Below are positions 24,325-36,400 of a DNA stretch of 64,000 nt, piece by piece. Made by a program: the position numbers and the translations under genes. The notes under the pieces were generated by a model, which did not search any database, was not told the DNA's origin, and was given only the letters and a program-made list of their open reading frames with translations. The first letter of the stretch is position 1, and each line of letters begins with the position of its first letter. The DNA is from Bolinopsis microptera (taxonomy: Eukaryota > Ctenophora > Tentaculata > Lobata > Bolinopsidae), in NCBI RefSeq assembly GCF_026151205.1, contig NC_087073.1:17379837-17443836 (forward strand), read 5' to 3'.

Positions 24325-24600
24325 TATCGCTCGATTTTACAATCCAATAATCAAATTTTACAATCTAACTCATCGCGCGGCTCCTCTAGCTAATACGTTT
24401 ACTTTTCTCCAATTGGCAGTTTGCGTGCACGTGTCTTTTTCTGAGGCCCCAATTGGTTCTAAATGATCACGTGAATGCTGGTCACGCGCACATCAACTTC
24501 CAATGAGCGTACTGCCATTTTTTCTGAGGCGATGGAGGTCGTAAATCACTCAGCCCGAATATAGATTTGGCGGAATGACAGGCTGAGCGCGGCCCAGTAA
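24325..24600 (-). mobile_element. Long-form TTAC-family MITE, reverse orientation
   Basis: Ends GGCTGAGCGCGGCCCAGTAA at 24600. Reading the minus strand, it parallels the 353-bp copy at 2778-3130, including the CACGTGA and TTGTAAAAT motifs. Its far end is not clean. Confidence 0.6.
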
Positions 24601-24636
24601 GTATCACGTTGCGACCCCCACGGTCGTTTCAATATG

Positions 24637-24700
24637 TTACCTGGGGACCTCAGGCTATTATGTTCATAAACATATAGAATAGAGATTAGGCGGAATGACA
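24637..24700 (-). mobile_element. Left half of a MITE split by a 7.4-kb insertion
   Basis: TTACCTGGGGACCTCAGGC through CGGAATGACA is the standard family sequence; the expected continuation (GGCTGAGCGCGGCCCAGTAA) resumes only at 32153. Confidence 0.8.
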
Positions 24701-26048
24701 TAGTAGAGGCTCTTACGGGCAAATATCGCACTTCTCTGCTAGAGCTCTGGGACTTCTTTTAGGGTTCTTATATGATAGAATGGAGTGTACTGAACACTCT
24801 GACGGTATCGGGAACCTTCTAGAGCCTTCAGAAGCTGTGTTGTGAGCACTTTACTGCCAAAACTTCGGACATCTACAGACACCGGAATATCGACTAAAAA
24901 TTTTTTCTGAGTTGTTCCCCTAATTTCTCTTAGGTTGCTTAAGCCCCAGAAAGTGTCAGATCGTCTAAATATTGCTCTATTCCGGAGTTAGAGACCTCGA
25001 AAATTTCGACCTCGTAGAACGTGTTGCGCGTCGTATGTATGTTTACAATGAAAAAAGTGCACTTAAATCTGATTCGGTTGCGGCGCGTGACGTATATTGC
25101 TCAAAAGCGCATTACTGCGCCAGAAACCTCGTGGTACCGTAACACTGTAGAAATAGATAATCACAAGAGACACAATAAAAGTATCATCACTATGCAAAGT
25201 TAATGTTAAAATGATACAATAGCCCTGCTTTAACAGATTAATCCACATAAACACTATATTTCTACAGATGCCACCGATCAGTAAATCGAACATAGCTGAT
25301 AGAATTCGTTTCTACATTGAAAGATTTCTTTTCTGATCTCCTTATATTATGAAGTGCTGTCTTTGTTAAAGTGTTATCATCTCTATCCGCATCTATTGTT
25401 GCGGCAAGATTAGATACGATTCTGCTGTCGAAACAAACTCGTCTTACCGACATTGTCTTTCTGAAAACTGATGTGATCAGATTAAACATTGCTGGAGTTT
25501 GCAGCGTTCTCAGATAAATTAGAGCGTCACATTAGTCATTGTACTTAAGCTTCGGGTCAGACACGAGGTACAGTTCTGGTAAAACATTCTCCTGCTCCAG
25601 TTAAAAGGTCCGTACAGCGTCAATACCTGCACTCATTAATGCAGCATTGGTGTTGTCGTGCGTGGACACGTGTCTTTCCATTTTAAAACCTGCCTTAGAG
25701 ACAGGTTTTAAACTTACAGCTTCAGATAATTTACCCTTCAATTGTTTCACACCCTCGAGTTGCTGTACCTCAAAAACGACATGTTTTGTGATATCTACCT
25801 AGCTTGCTATAGAGGATATTTTCCGAGACTCTCAGGGGTTAAGAACAGGGCACTTGTTCATGTGCGAATCAGGAATTAAGATCGATGTTGCACAGATCCT
25901 GACGATTTCTGTAGATGACCACAGATAGTATGTTTGCGAAATCGACGAAGAAACTTTATCTTTTCTTGAATCATACTATCCTTTTTCGTTTCTAACGTCT
26001 AGGGAAATTCGTATTGTTAAAGAAGAATAACCTCTCATACTCTTAAAA

Positions 26049-26315
26049 TTAAATCGAGATAATATGTATAATAATTATATTGCGAGCAAAATTTTCACAC
26101 AAACCTGTTTCAACCTGGGCATATGAAACACAAGTCTCAGTCCATTTCAAACAAATCAACATCTGGTCCACTTGATTGGGAACTAATGAAGATAGTCTCC
26201 CACATTTTCTTAGTTCGAGTTCGAGGAGGTGACAAAGGCGGGACTTTTTCCACTTGGATGCAATAGCTTCTTCAATCTTCATCACAAGAGGATTCGTCAA
26301 TTTCAGAAACAGCAC
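26049..26315 (-). CDS. Hypothetical ORF within the 7.4-kb element
   Basis: 88 codons, MLFLKLTNPLVMKIEEAI... with several cysteines and a coding-like mix (LCHLLELELRKCGRLSS, LICLKWTETCVSYAQVETG). A pyrimidine-rich stretch upstream could be an acceptor. No family recognised. It might be an exon of the element's own gene or chance. Confidence 0.2.
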   Translation of the reverse strand: MLFLKLTNPLVMKIEEAIASKWKKSRLCHLLELELRKCGRLSSLVPNQVDQMLICLKWTETCVSYAQVETGLCENFARNIIIIHIISI

Positions 26316-27071
26316 TGTACACCTGTAAATACTTTATTACTTCCACATTTATATCAACAGTATCATATCACATAAGTTTGAGATCGTACAAGTGTTATAT
26401 CATTTTAAAAGTTTGCAAATCCGATAGAAATGGATTAAAAATTACTACTCGCTGTCTATTTACCTTTGAATAATAATGTTTTTAAATGTTAGTAAAACAG
26501 GAGGAAACCACTCACCCTGTTATAGTTTGTCTTTACATAGTTAAGACACTGAATACACAAAAAAGAGGTTTGCTTTGGTGAGCACAACCCAGGATTGATC
26601 TTCTACAGCAGGGCGAGGAATTCTCTAGACTGTTTTGTCATTCGTTTCACTTTCAGAGCGGAAGAAAACTGTTTCATTAAAATTTTTATTTTATCTTTAT
26701 TTCTATTCGGGTACAGATACAGCACTCTGAAAATTGATGAATGGTCACATTTTTGTATACCCTACGGCAAAAGTCTTATGTCTGTGGTAAAAGAATGATA
26801 TTCTTTAAATAGTTTTTCATTAAAGCCTAAACTTAACTTCTACCAATTCAAAATTGTTTACGTCGGTCTCCCCTCCTTGAGCCACTTTTCACATAGCTAT
26901 TGAGTATAAATCACTCTAGCACAAGCGATTTCAAACCCCCTCCCCTAGGGTGGATTAGGTTATATGTGAACTGTGCTCTAGTGCATGACTGAGTTTACAT
27001 TATGCAGAGCATGCAAAGTTTTGATGTTTCATAAACTTATGAATAAAGTTTAAAAATCGTGACATAAAAGG

Positions 27072-27255
27072 CAGTGGTCGACCGGTGCCCCGGCCAAAAT
27101 CACAACCCTTAGCCCTTCCCGGCCCCGGCCAAAAATTGGGCAATTCGCCGGGGGTAAACCCCGGCCCCGGCCAATTCTCAGTGGGTCAGCCCCGGCCCCG
27201 GCTATATTGGGGCTTCCCCGGCCCCGGTCAGAATCCTGCCCCCGGTCGACCACTG
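27072..27255. mobile_element. hAT-like MITE of 184 bp rich in CCCCGGCC
   Basis: Ends CAGTGGTCGACCGG and its reverse complement. Flanks ATAAAAGG (27064-27071) and ATAAAAAG (27256-27263) match at 7 of 8 positions. CAGTG-type ends with an 8-bp duplication fit the hAT superfamily. The interior is CCCCGGCC minisatellite without coding capacity, built like the larger CCGGGA-filled element at 6670-8327. Confidence 0.8.
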
Positions 27256-28204
27256 ATAAAAAGTTAACGTCACTGGATTTGTCCAAAAGCGAGAGAAAGA
27301 ACTGAGAAAGCACTTATATACGTCACCACCAGAGGGCCTAGAGAGGTTATCTTTGTCTGTTTAATTGAATATTGAGTATATAATATATGAGATTTAAGAT
27401 GAACATGATAGATATAACGTCCAAATTCTAAAGTTCCACCAAAATTGAGTCACATTAAACTTGGTTAACACAACAATTTTAGTTCTTCATTATAGTAGGT
27501 GATTTGACATAATGAAGTGTAGACTAAATTATTATTTATAATAATTACCTGTCGGAGGGATTTAAGTGTTCCTTTGAAAAGTACTTTCTGGAAGGTTGAG
27601 AGCTTTCCATACATCCAGAAAGCCAAATTTGGATTTGTCCTTCTTTTCGGGCATATGCATTCTTTGATATGATGCCTTGTACATTTTGAAACCCTGCAGT
27701 TATCATTATTCAATGCTTATAGTGCCTATAAGGGGTTAGGGGTCGTTCACATAATATTGTGTAATTGCAATATAGTAAGGTTACTGTACATTTCCAACCC
27801 TTTGTCATGTATATCACAACAGATGATGTTAAAAGCATCATAATATTATGATACAGTTTTACAGTTTTTTGTTACGTGTTGATAATCTAGCTCTTATCTC
27901 TATTTTATCGCTACATAACAACTGCCATTTTGCTGGTACTGTGTTTTTTACTTTATACAAGTACAAGTAAACGATGGAGGAAATGGATACTCTTTAAAGA
28001 TTGTCAGTTTATTCTACCTACATTACTGAAGAGTATGAGGTCTATAACGGTTGGATCACTGAACTCGCGGAAGCTACGAACTGTTAGTGACAATAAATCT
28101 GAGTTTTCAGTGAAGTCAGTTTCAGTAAAACATTTGTAATTTGTATTCTGCGTATCAGACTACCGATAATCATGTAAGTACGTTTCTTGATAACAAGAAA
28201 GATA

Positions 28205-28795
28205 TGGAGAGTTGAAGAGCGATCTTATCCGATCGCAAAGTACTGTTATCAAGCTGCAGGCTGAACTTCTGGAAACTAAATCGAAGCAGTTGGAATCCGT
28301 GCACTCCACCGTCAAGAACCGCCGTTCAAGACACTGTCCAAGCTGAGTTGAAGTCATACAGTCAAGCTGTGACTAAAAATGCACCTGTGCTTGCAGAAGA
28401 GGAGTTTAAAAAAGGGGTGTACAGAATGCCTGTATCGAAGAGGAACGCAGTAGGAATGTGCTCATATTTGGTTTGAAGGAGACTGATGAAGAGGAACTGT
28501 GCAATAAAGTTACCGTGATTTTTCAGCAGATTGAAGAAAAACCACGTTTTGAAGCTATCTGGGTTGGGAGAAAATCAGCCAACAAGACGAGACCAGTCAA
28601 AGTTTTCGCTAGGTAATTCTAGACTTAACCGTTCATCAGATATTAGTAAATGCCAAAAAGCTGAGACTGTGTGAAGATCATAAGACTGTTTTTCATCTCT
28701 CCAGATCGATCACCTGAAGATCGAGCTATCCATCATCGGTTGGTCTTGGAAATGAAACAGATAGCCAAAGCAGGCATGGCTCCACCGTGTAGGTT
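28205..28795 (+). pseudogene. LINE ORF1 remnant (coiled coil plus RRM-like region)
   Basis: With several frameshifts, the plus strand reads a coiled-coil-like ELKSDLIRSQSTVIKLQAEL, then IEEERSRNVLIFGLKETDEE, EAIWVGRKSANKTRPVKV and ISPDRSPEDRAIHHRLVLEM. This is the layout of ORF1 proteins of CR1/Jockey-type LINEs, which bind element RNA. At least three frame changes (near 28320, 28415 and 28610-28690) kill it. No ORF2 follows; the sequence is cut by the fold-back element at 28803. Confidence 0.7.
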
Positions 28796-28802
28796 CGGGT
28801 CA

Positions 28803-29251
28803 CAGGAGGGGCTAAGTGCAAAGAAACTGCTGCTCACTGCTGCTCACTGCTGCTCAGTGCAAAGAAACTGCTGCACACTGCTGACTCACTGGATGCTCAC
28901 TGCTGCTCACTGCTACTAACTGCTACTAACTGCTGCTCACTGCTGCTGTCAGTGAGCAGCAGTGAGCAGCAGTGAGCAGCAGTGAGCAGCAGTGAGCAGC
29001 AGTGAGCAGCAGTTAGCAGCAGTTAGCAGCAGTTATATGCGTGTCTTTACTGCACAACGCACGCCGCGCGCAACTGCTACTCACTGCTGCTCACTGCTGC
29101 TCACTGCTGCTATGGGAACGCGCGCGACAGCAGCAGTGAGCAGCAGTGAGCAGCCGTGAGCAGCAGTGAGCAGCAGTGAGCAGCAGTTAGTAGCAGTGAG
29201 CAGGCAGTGAGCAGCAGTTAGCAGTAGTTTCTTTGCACTTAGCCCCTCCTG
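28803..29251. mobile_element. Fold-back element built from CAGCAGTGAG repeats
   Basis: Perfect 26-bp terminal inverted repeats start CAGGAGGGGCTAAGTGCAAA (28803-28828 and 29226-29251). Inside, long arms of tandem CTGCTCACTG and then CAGCAGTGAG units face each other around a GC-rich centre (CACGCCGCGCGC), so either strand could fold into large hairpins. The CAGG start suggests hAT ancestry; the flanking 8-mers (TCGGGTCA / TGGGGTGG) match only partly. ORFs such as repeated LLTAAH are repeat artefacts. Confidence 0.75.
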
Positions 29252-29425
29252 TGGGGTGGGTGCGCACCCACCCAAAGGATGTTGCAACCCACCCAAACGA
29301 TTTGAAAATCTTCACACAAAAATTGTCAAATTTTGTATAAACTAAGGGTCAATTGACTTCTGTAATCAATTGAGACTGTTTTGGAGATATTAAAATACCG
29401 TTAGGAGAGTAAAATTCCAAAATTA

Positions 29426-29474
29426 GGGGGGGGGGGGGGCTTCACAACCCCCCCCCCCCCCCCCCCCCCCCCCC
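29426..29474. repeat. Poly-G / poly-C mirror tract
   Basis: G14, an 8-base spacer (CTTCACAA), then C27. The two runs can pair as a hairpin or form a G-quadruplex. The tract is assembly-prone. Confidence 0.95.
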
Positions 29475-29635
29475 GTGCGCCAAGCTGCACCCCACCCAAA
29501 GATTTTGAGCTGGAGTCATGCCTGAGCCAAAGAAGACACAAAAAAACATTATTATATCAGAAGTGGTAATATTTGTAGTGAGGACAAGATGTTAGAGAGT
29601 GATACATAATAATGAGTGACATACGTCCCATAAGT

Positions 29636-29945
29636 ATCTCATGGAAGGACAAAGTCAGCAATATAACTTTGTATGGTAGTCTACCAAGGCTGTCAAACAA
29701 GTTACGAAGCAGGAGACTAAAAATGGCAGGACACTGCATCAGACATCCTGAGCTACTTGCCAGTGATTTAGTCTTATGGAAACCTATGCATGGTAGAGCA
29801 CAGCAAGGCCGACCAAGACAAAGCTACTTGTCTATGTTACTGAAGCAAATTGGGACAAACTCAAAAGAGGAACTGTGAACCCTGATGCGGGACAGGGATA
29901 TATGGAGGGGGTTATCTGGCGTAGATCGGACTTAGTTCCGACAAA
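29636..29945 (+). mobile_element. RTE-like retrotransposon 3' end
   Basis: Reads WKDKVSNITLYGSLPRLSNK, SRRLKMAGHCIRHPELLASD and RPRQSYLSMLLKQIGTNSKE, then a stop (a point change; the frame would otherwise continue to GVDRT). It ends in GACTTAGTTCCGACAAAG followed by TAG and TTTCA repeats, the same 3' terminus as the element at 42159. It is severely 5'-truncated. Confidence 0.8.
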
Positions 29946-30255
29946 GTAGTAGTATTTCATTTCATTTCATTAATAACCTGCATCGTTTAAAAGTTGATTG
30001 ATGAAGTTTCAATAAACAGGGCGTCGTTCAACTCCACTCATTTCGTTCCAAGCTGGAATGTAGTATTGTTTAGTATAGGTTTGTTCATGTACCTCTCATC
30101 ATCAAAAGGTTTCAACTTATACAGCATCGATAACATCATCTAAAAAAAGCTGTTTGAACAGCTTAAGATTCAGTTAAAATTACATTATTCAGATACAGTT
30201 TGCGAAATGAAACATTGTCAGCCTGTATTTAATTAATTATAATAATTATGGTAAT

Positions 30256-30450
30256 TTAGCTAAAAATCAAACCATTTGAGTTTTCATTGTTATCAAAATA
30301 ATGTCGATCTAAATTCTTCTTAATCTGCATGGCTGTGAGCGGATCGAAGTCTTTTAACAAACCACGCAAGCTTCTTTCATCAGGAAGATTCTTGAAGTGA
30401 TCCGCATGTACACAGAGAACTGTCTTAGCTAGTTCTGGGTCCATAAACAT
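30256..30450 (-). CDS. Hypothetical ORF within the 7.4-kb element
   Basis: 64 codons with coding-like composition (MFMDPELAKTVLCVHADHF, LPDERSLRGLLKDFDPLTAM). The sequence is helical and charged. No domain assigned. It could be an exon of the host element or of a captured gene; splice sites are not convincing. Confidence 0.2.
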   Translation of the reverse strand: MFMDPELAKTVLCVHADHFKNLPDERSLRGLLKDFDPLTAMQIKKNLDRHYFDNNENSNGLIFS

Positions 30451-30702
30451 GTCACCTTCTTTCTAATGGTGATTGTCAAGTTTGTTCAGCAACATAATTC
30501 AGAATTACAGAAATTATTTGAATCTACTAGAGATGAAATGGCTTAAATAACTTGGCAATAGATGTAACTAAACAATACATATTGTAGTATGACTACTTCT
30601 TTGAAACAATCAAAGAACGGGGGAGCTAAGGGAATGATTGCTCAAAACGAATGATATCTTCATGAATTCAATGCAGCATCTATACATTTATTCGAAATTA
30701 GT

Positions 30703-31250
30703 GATGGCTGAGGGGGTTTAAGTCAGGCATTCCTGCCATTTACTCTACTACTATTTATAAATTCAAAATCATGTTAAGAAGATAGCAGCAACTAATCTAT
30801 ATTATTTACCGTGCTCTATTTTATGTGTAAATTAGTGATGGCTGAGGGGGTTTAAGTCAGGCATTCCTCACATTTACTCTACTACTATTTATAAATTCAA
30901 AATCATGTTAAGAAGATAGCAGCAACTAATCTATATTATTTACCGTGCTCTATTTTATGTGTACTGAAGAGTGCCTTTACAATATTCCACTTTGTCGTGT
31001 AGATTTCCTCCATATCCAACAGGCAACACTGAATGAGTGATGGATGAGGGGGTTTAAGTCAGGTGTTCCTGACATGTATTCAAAATTGCATTGAGAAGAT
31101 AGCAGTAACTAATCTATATTATTTACAGTGCTCTATTTATGTACTGAAGGGTACCTTTACAATATTTCAGTTTGTGGTAGGGGTCCTCCACATCCAACAG
31201 GTAACACGGAATGAGTGATGGATGAGGGGGTTTAAGTCAGGCATTCTTGT
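30703..31250 (+). repeat. Four irregular tandem copies of a ~130-200 bp unit
   Basis: GAGGGGGTTTAAGTCAGG recurs at about 30712, 30844, 31047 and 31226. Each of the first three is followed by AAGATAGCAG(C/T)AACTAATC. The spacing varies (about 131, 203 and 178 bp). Confidence 0.85.
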
Positions 31251-31259
31251 CAAAAGATC

Positions 31260-32129
31260 TTCAATTAATCTTGTAAGGGTACCACACAGTAGACATTATA
31301 TTGTTGATTGTGAACCAAAAGTTTATTCATACCCACAATCGATAAATTATAAATCCAAATAGTCATATAAGCAATGCAATACTAAATTTGTGAAATTGTA
31401 TTAACAAAAGGTAATCAGTCAAGTAAAGGTATCTCAACAATGTAACATTGAAGTATTAGAAATGGCACTCTACTATTATAAAACACTTTACTGTACTGTA
31501 TTAAACAATATTAAATGAAATTAAGCCAGAGAAGGCATGAACTTCAGAAAAGGACAAAACACTAACGGTACAAAAACTTAAATGAGTTTCAGGGAAGGGT
31601 TACTAAAATTTTACGGTAGCGCTCGATTTTATTCAAAAATTTTCAAAGTGCTCAGCACCACGAAAAATATAATTTTTTCTTCCGTTTTCAAAACTTGTTT
31701 TGACGCTGAAAAACTATCAAATAGTATTGTTGAACAGTATTAAAACACTTTGTGGGCAAAAATATTTCATTATGGATGTATAAAGAGCCGAAAAAATTTA
31801 GCGCGCAAAAAAACATTTTTTTTGGGAGGTTTTTTAAAATTTTGACCGGGTAAACTCTTAGGTGTGCTTATTATATTGGTATTAGCTAGTGCGGCAAATA
31901 AAAATGTACAAGAAACCAAAATATCTAAGCTTTTTCATTGAATTAACCTGTCGAAATTTCTAAAAAACCTCAAAAAATGGCCATTTTTGGGGCCAAAAAA
32001 CGGTTTTTTTCAAAATAAAACCAGGTAACCCCCATTTTAAAACACTTCTAACCACTTTTAATCGATTCTACGGTCAAAAATACGTCTTTTAAGATGGGTC
32101 TGGTGATTTTAGTGTATCGAGCAGACAAA
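31260..32129. other. No gene recognised
   Basis: AT-rich inner flank of the right terminal inverted repeat. Confidence 0.5.
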
Positions 32130-32152
32130 GCCCGTAAGAGCCTCTACTAACA

Positions 32153-32172
32153 GGCTGAGCGCGGCCCAGTAA
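32153..32172 (-). mobile_element. Right half of the MITE split at 24700
   Basis: GGCTGAGCGCGGCCCAGTAA completes the family consensus after the ACA duplication. Confidence 0.8.
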
Positions 32173-32817
32173 TTTTCACCTAACCATGTGCTTTCGCGCC
32201 ACTTTGGGCGCGCTTGTTTCACAAGTCAAGAAAAGCACCTATCCACGAACCCCAATGGGAAGGTTCGTGCGCGCGCGCAGTGCTGACAACAGCGTCTATG
32301 TATCGCAGGTAGTCTTGGCACTTCTCCCTCCACTATGCAGTAACCACTTTTCAGGTACTTATTATAGTGCACAGTGACAGTGTATAGGGGTTAATTAGGT
32401 ATGAACTACAGTACAGCTCAACAGCTGTACTTACACCTACATTCACAAGCATGCAAGCTCACCTGGTCCAATGAGCGGGAAACGGAGTAAAAGGTCTGGT
32501 GACGTCATAGTCACGTGACCTCATAGGCTCATAATCACGTGACCTCAGACCCAATCAATGATCAATTAGGTTCGGGCATGGTCAGCCCCCTGTCACCTGA
32601 TCTTGAGGTGACGTACGACACCTCGTTTACGCAATCAATGTCTGAAAGGCTACACACGTCGCATATGATCGAGGACAAAAGCGCGAGAAATTTTGGCACC
32701 ACTGTAGAGTGGTGCCAAAATCGTTGGGTGGGTTGATGGCTATAGAGCCCTTTTTACCGCCGTGAGGCGGGTGCGCGCTACTGCAAGCGCAAGGGCTCTG
32801 GATAGAGCAACAGTAAT
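32173..32817 (-). mobile_element. TTGCTCTA-family element, inverted relative to 49563-50183
   Basis: About 640 bp from TTCACCTAACCATGTGC to GGGCTCTGGATAGAGCAA match the reverse complement of 49563-50183. Short ORFs in both copies (e.g. SADNSVYVSQVVLALLPP here) are conserved only because the DNA is. Contains CACGTGAC and GTGACGTCATAGTCACG motifs. Confidence 0.75.
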
Positions 32818-33034
32818 TCAATATGGTGAACCTTTATCGTCCTGACGATACAGGGGAGCCACGCACTATTGACCATTGTTAATGATCTGGCCCGGCGCGC
32901 GCTACTTCGTAGCACTTGCCATCGAGAAGAAAACGGCGCGCGCTACTTCGAAGAAATTTAGACGAGTAACATCCGTCAACACGTACTTTTGCGTGGCGGG
33001 TCATACGACGTATGACAAGGGGTCCCCAGGTAAA

Positions 33035-33370
33035 TTAAATTTATCACAGCAAGTTTTGCAAACATTTTTTGCCGGCGCATAGGATTTTCAGACGTCGACA
33101 GTCATGAAACAAATATTTGACAATTATTGCCCGTTACACAAGCAATTTTCTTTTTATCTGTAATCTGTGAGAGAAGCAACTGTGCCGCCTTTAGCGGTCG
33201 CGCGCTATTGCAAGCGAGAGGGCCGGCTTTGGTTACAGGTTAGAACTAAAAATAACGTAGCTTGACGCGACGGGTGATACTCGTTTAAATTTATTCGAAG
33301 TATCTATAGTGCGCGCCGCTTTTTTATTAAAATATTATGACCCGAGGCAAGAGCTACAAAGTAGCGTGTG
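33035..33370 (+). repeat. 335-bp segment repeated at 48066-48408
   Basis: Direct repeat containing TTTTTTGCCGGCGCA, GGATTTTCAGACGTCGACAG and GCAAGCGAGAGGGC. Contains GC-rich hairpins typical of the local element families. Confidence 0.8.
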
Positions 33371-33488
33371 CGCTGGGTCAGTTCATTAACAATGGACAAT
33401 ACAAAATATAAAAAACAATAACATAGGAAGTTTTAGTCAGTTTTAGTTAAAGTATAGCCTTGTACGCACGCCGCGCTCTACTATATAC

Positions 33489-36400
33489 ATAGTTGTGGAC
33501 ACAACAAGAAAATTGAAAATAATCTTGTGCGAGGGTAAGGACCCAGATGTCGTTTCTAACCCAAATAAACTTTAAGGAGGCTTCTCATCAGTAGCCGCAC
33601 CTCCGTACTCGGTTTCTGAACTGGAATTCTATGGGCTTCCAGACGGCCAGACCGAGTATTACCATCCCATCCTTCTAGAGTTCATCACAAGTAGCACCCA
33701 CCTTGAAGATCTTTGACACCCAGACACACCCCATTGGCGAACAAACTTTGGATATAATCTTACATGCTCCCGAAGGAATCCCTGGTTTATGGTCTTTCTC
33801 ATCGTCACCAGCACTTTCACTAGGTCACCAGCTCTTTCACTGAAGTCATCAGCCCTTTCACTGAAGTCATCAGATGTGACTCTGATCAACGGTATAGTTG
33901 TGGACACAACAAGAAAATTGAAAATAATCTTGTGCGAGGGTAAGGACCCAGATGTCGTTTCTAACCCAAATAAACTTTAAGGAGGCTTCTCATCAGTAGC
34001 CGCACCTCCGTACTCGGTTTCTGAACTGGAATTCTATGGGCTTCCAGACGGCCAGACCGAGTATTACCATCCCATCCTTCTAGAGTTCATCACAAGTAGC
34101 ACCCACCTTGAAGATCTTTGACACCCAGACACACCCCATTGGCGAACAAACTTTGGATATAATCTTACATGCTCCCGAAGGAATCCCTGGTTTATGGTCT
34201 TTCTCATCGTCACCAGCACTTTCACTAGGTCACCAGCTCTTTCACTGAAGTCATCAGCCCTTTCACTGAAGTCATCAGATGTGACTCTGATCAACGGTAT
34301 AGTTGTGGACACAACAAGAAAATTGAAAATAATCTTGTGCGAGGGTAAGGACCCAGATGTCGTTTCTAACCCAAATAAACTTTAAGGAGGCTTCTCATCA
34401 GTAGCCGCACCTCCGTACTCGGTTTCTGAACTGGAATTCTATGGGCTTCCAGACGGCCAGACCGAGTATTACCATCCCATCCTTCTAGAGTTCATCACAA
34501 GTAGCACCCACCTTGAAGATCTTTGACACCCAGACACACCCCATTGGCGAACAAACTTTGGATATAATCTTACATGCTCCCGAAGGAATCCCTGGTTTAT
34601 GGTCTTTCTCATCGTCACCAGCACTTTCACTAGGTCACCAGCTCTTTCACTGAAGTCATCAGCCCTTTCACTGAAGTCATCAGATGTGACTCTGATCAAC
34701 GGTATAGTTGTGGACACAACAAGAAAATTGAAAATAATCTTGTGCGAGGGTAAGGACCCAGATGTCGTTTCTAACCCAAATAAACTTTAAGGAGGCTTCT
34801 CATCAGTAGCCGCACCTCCGTACTCGGTTTCTGAACTGGAATTCTATGGGCTTCCAGACGGCCAGACCGAGTATTACCATCCCATCCTTCTAGAGTTCAT
34901 CACAAGTAGCACCCACCTTGAAGATCTTTGACACCCAGACACACCCCATTGGCGAACAAACTTTGGATATAATCTTACATGCTCCCGAAGGAATCCCTGG
35001 TTTATGGTCTTTCTCATCGTCACCAGCACTTTCACTAGGTCACCAGCTCTTTCACTGAAGTCATCAGCCCTTTCACTGAAGTCATCAGATGTGACTCTGA
35101 TCAACGGTATAGTTGTGGACACAACAAGAAAATTGAAAATAATCTTGTGCGAGGGTAAGGACCCAGATGTCGTTTCTAACCCAAATAAACTTTAAGGAGG
35201 CTTCTCATCAGTAGCCGCACCTCCGTACTCGGTTTCTGAACTGGAATTCTATGGGCTTCCAGACGGCCAGACCGAGTATTACCATCCCATCCTTCTAGAG
35301 TTCATCACAAGTAGCACCCACCTTGAAGATCTTTGACACCCAGACACACCCCATTGGCGAACAAACTTTGGATATAATCTTACATGCTCCCGAAGGAATC
35401 CCTGGTTTATGGTCTTTCTCATCGTCACCAGCACTTTCACTAGGTCACCAGCTCTTTCACTGAAGTCATCAGCCCTTTCACTGAAGTCATCAGATGTGAC
35501 TCTGATCAACGGTATAGTTGTGGACACAACAAGAAAATTGAAAATAATCTTGTGCGAGGGTAAGGACCCAGATGTCGTTTCTAACCCAAATAAACTTTAA
35601 GGAGGCTTCTCATCAGTAGCCGCACCTCCGTACTCGGTTTCTGAACTGGAATTCTATGGGCTTCCAGACGGCCAGACCGAGTATTACCATCCCATCCTTC
35701 TAGAGTTCATCACAAGTAGCACCCACCTTGAAGATCTTTGACACCCAGACACACCCCATTGGCGAACAAACTTTGGATATAATCTTACATGCTCCCGAAG
35801 GAATCCCTGGTTTATGGTCTTTCTCATCGTCACCAGCACTTTCACTAGGTCACCAGCTCTTTCACTGAAGTCATCAGCCCTTTCACTGAAGTCATCAGAT
35901 GTGACTCTGATCAACGGTATAGTTGTGGACACAACAAGAAAATTGAAAATAATCTTGTGCGAGGGTAAGGACCCAGATGTCGTTTCTAACCCAAATAAAC
36001 TTTAAGGAGGCTTCTCATCAGTAGCCGCACCTCCGTACTCGGTTTCTGAACTGGAATTCTATGGGCTTCCAGACGGCCAGACCGAGTATTACCATCCCAT
36101 CCTTCTAGAGTTCATCACAAGTAGCACCCACCTTGAAGATCTTTGACACCCAGACACACCCCATTGGCGAACAAACTTTGGATATAATCTTACATGCTCC
36201 CGAAGGAATCCCTGGTTTATGGTCTTTCTCATCGTCACCAGCACTTTCACTAGGTCACCAGCTCTTTCACTGAAGTCATCAGCCCTTTCACTGAAGTCAT
36301 CAGATGTGACTCTGATCAACGGTATAGTTGTGGACACAACAAGAAAATTGAAAATAATCTTGTGCGAGGGTAAGGACCCAGATGTCGTTTCTAACCCAAA

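Larger units (their letters stand above)
24701..32149. mobile_element. 7.4-kb inverted-repeat element with 3-bp target duplication
   Basis: TAGTAGAGGCTCTTACGGGC at 24701-24720 is matched perfectly in reverse complement at 32130-32149. Outside lie ACA (24698-24700) and ACA (32150-32152), and removing the segment plus one ACA restores an ordinary MITE. This is the structure expected of a DNA transposon insertion. A 3-bp duplication is known for PIF/Harbinger, Zator, CMC and Academ types, but the ends do not let me choose. No long transposase ORF is visible. The interior holds nested elements (hAT-like MITE, LINE ORF1 remnant, fold-back, RTE fragment, ~180-bp repeats) and two short unassigned minus-strand ORFs. 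It may be an old or non-autonomous copy, or a composite. Confidence 0.7.

Noticed and set aside
24248-24466. Possible Ig exon start (KEGTDVTVQCDNT)
   Set aside because: Only one strand's worth of similarity; no Trp or second Cys motif, and the frame runs into MITE sequence.
28671-29296. ORFs with repeated LLTAAH
   Set aside because: Read-through of the CTGCTCACTG fold-back arrays.
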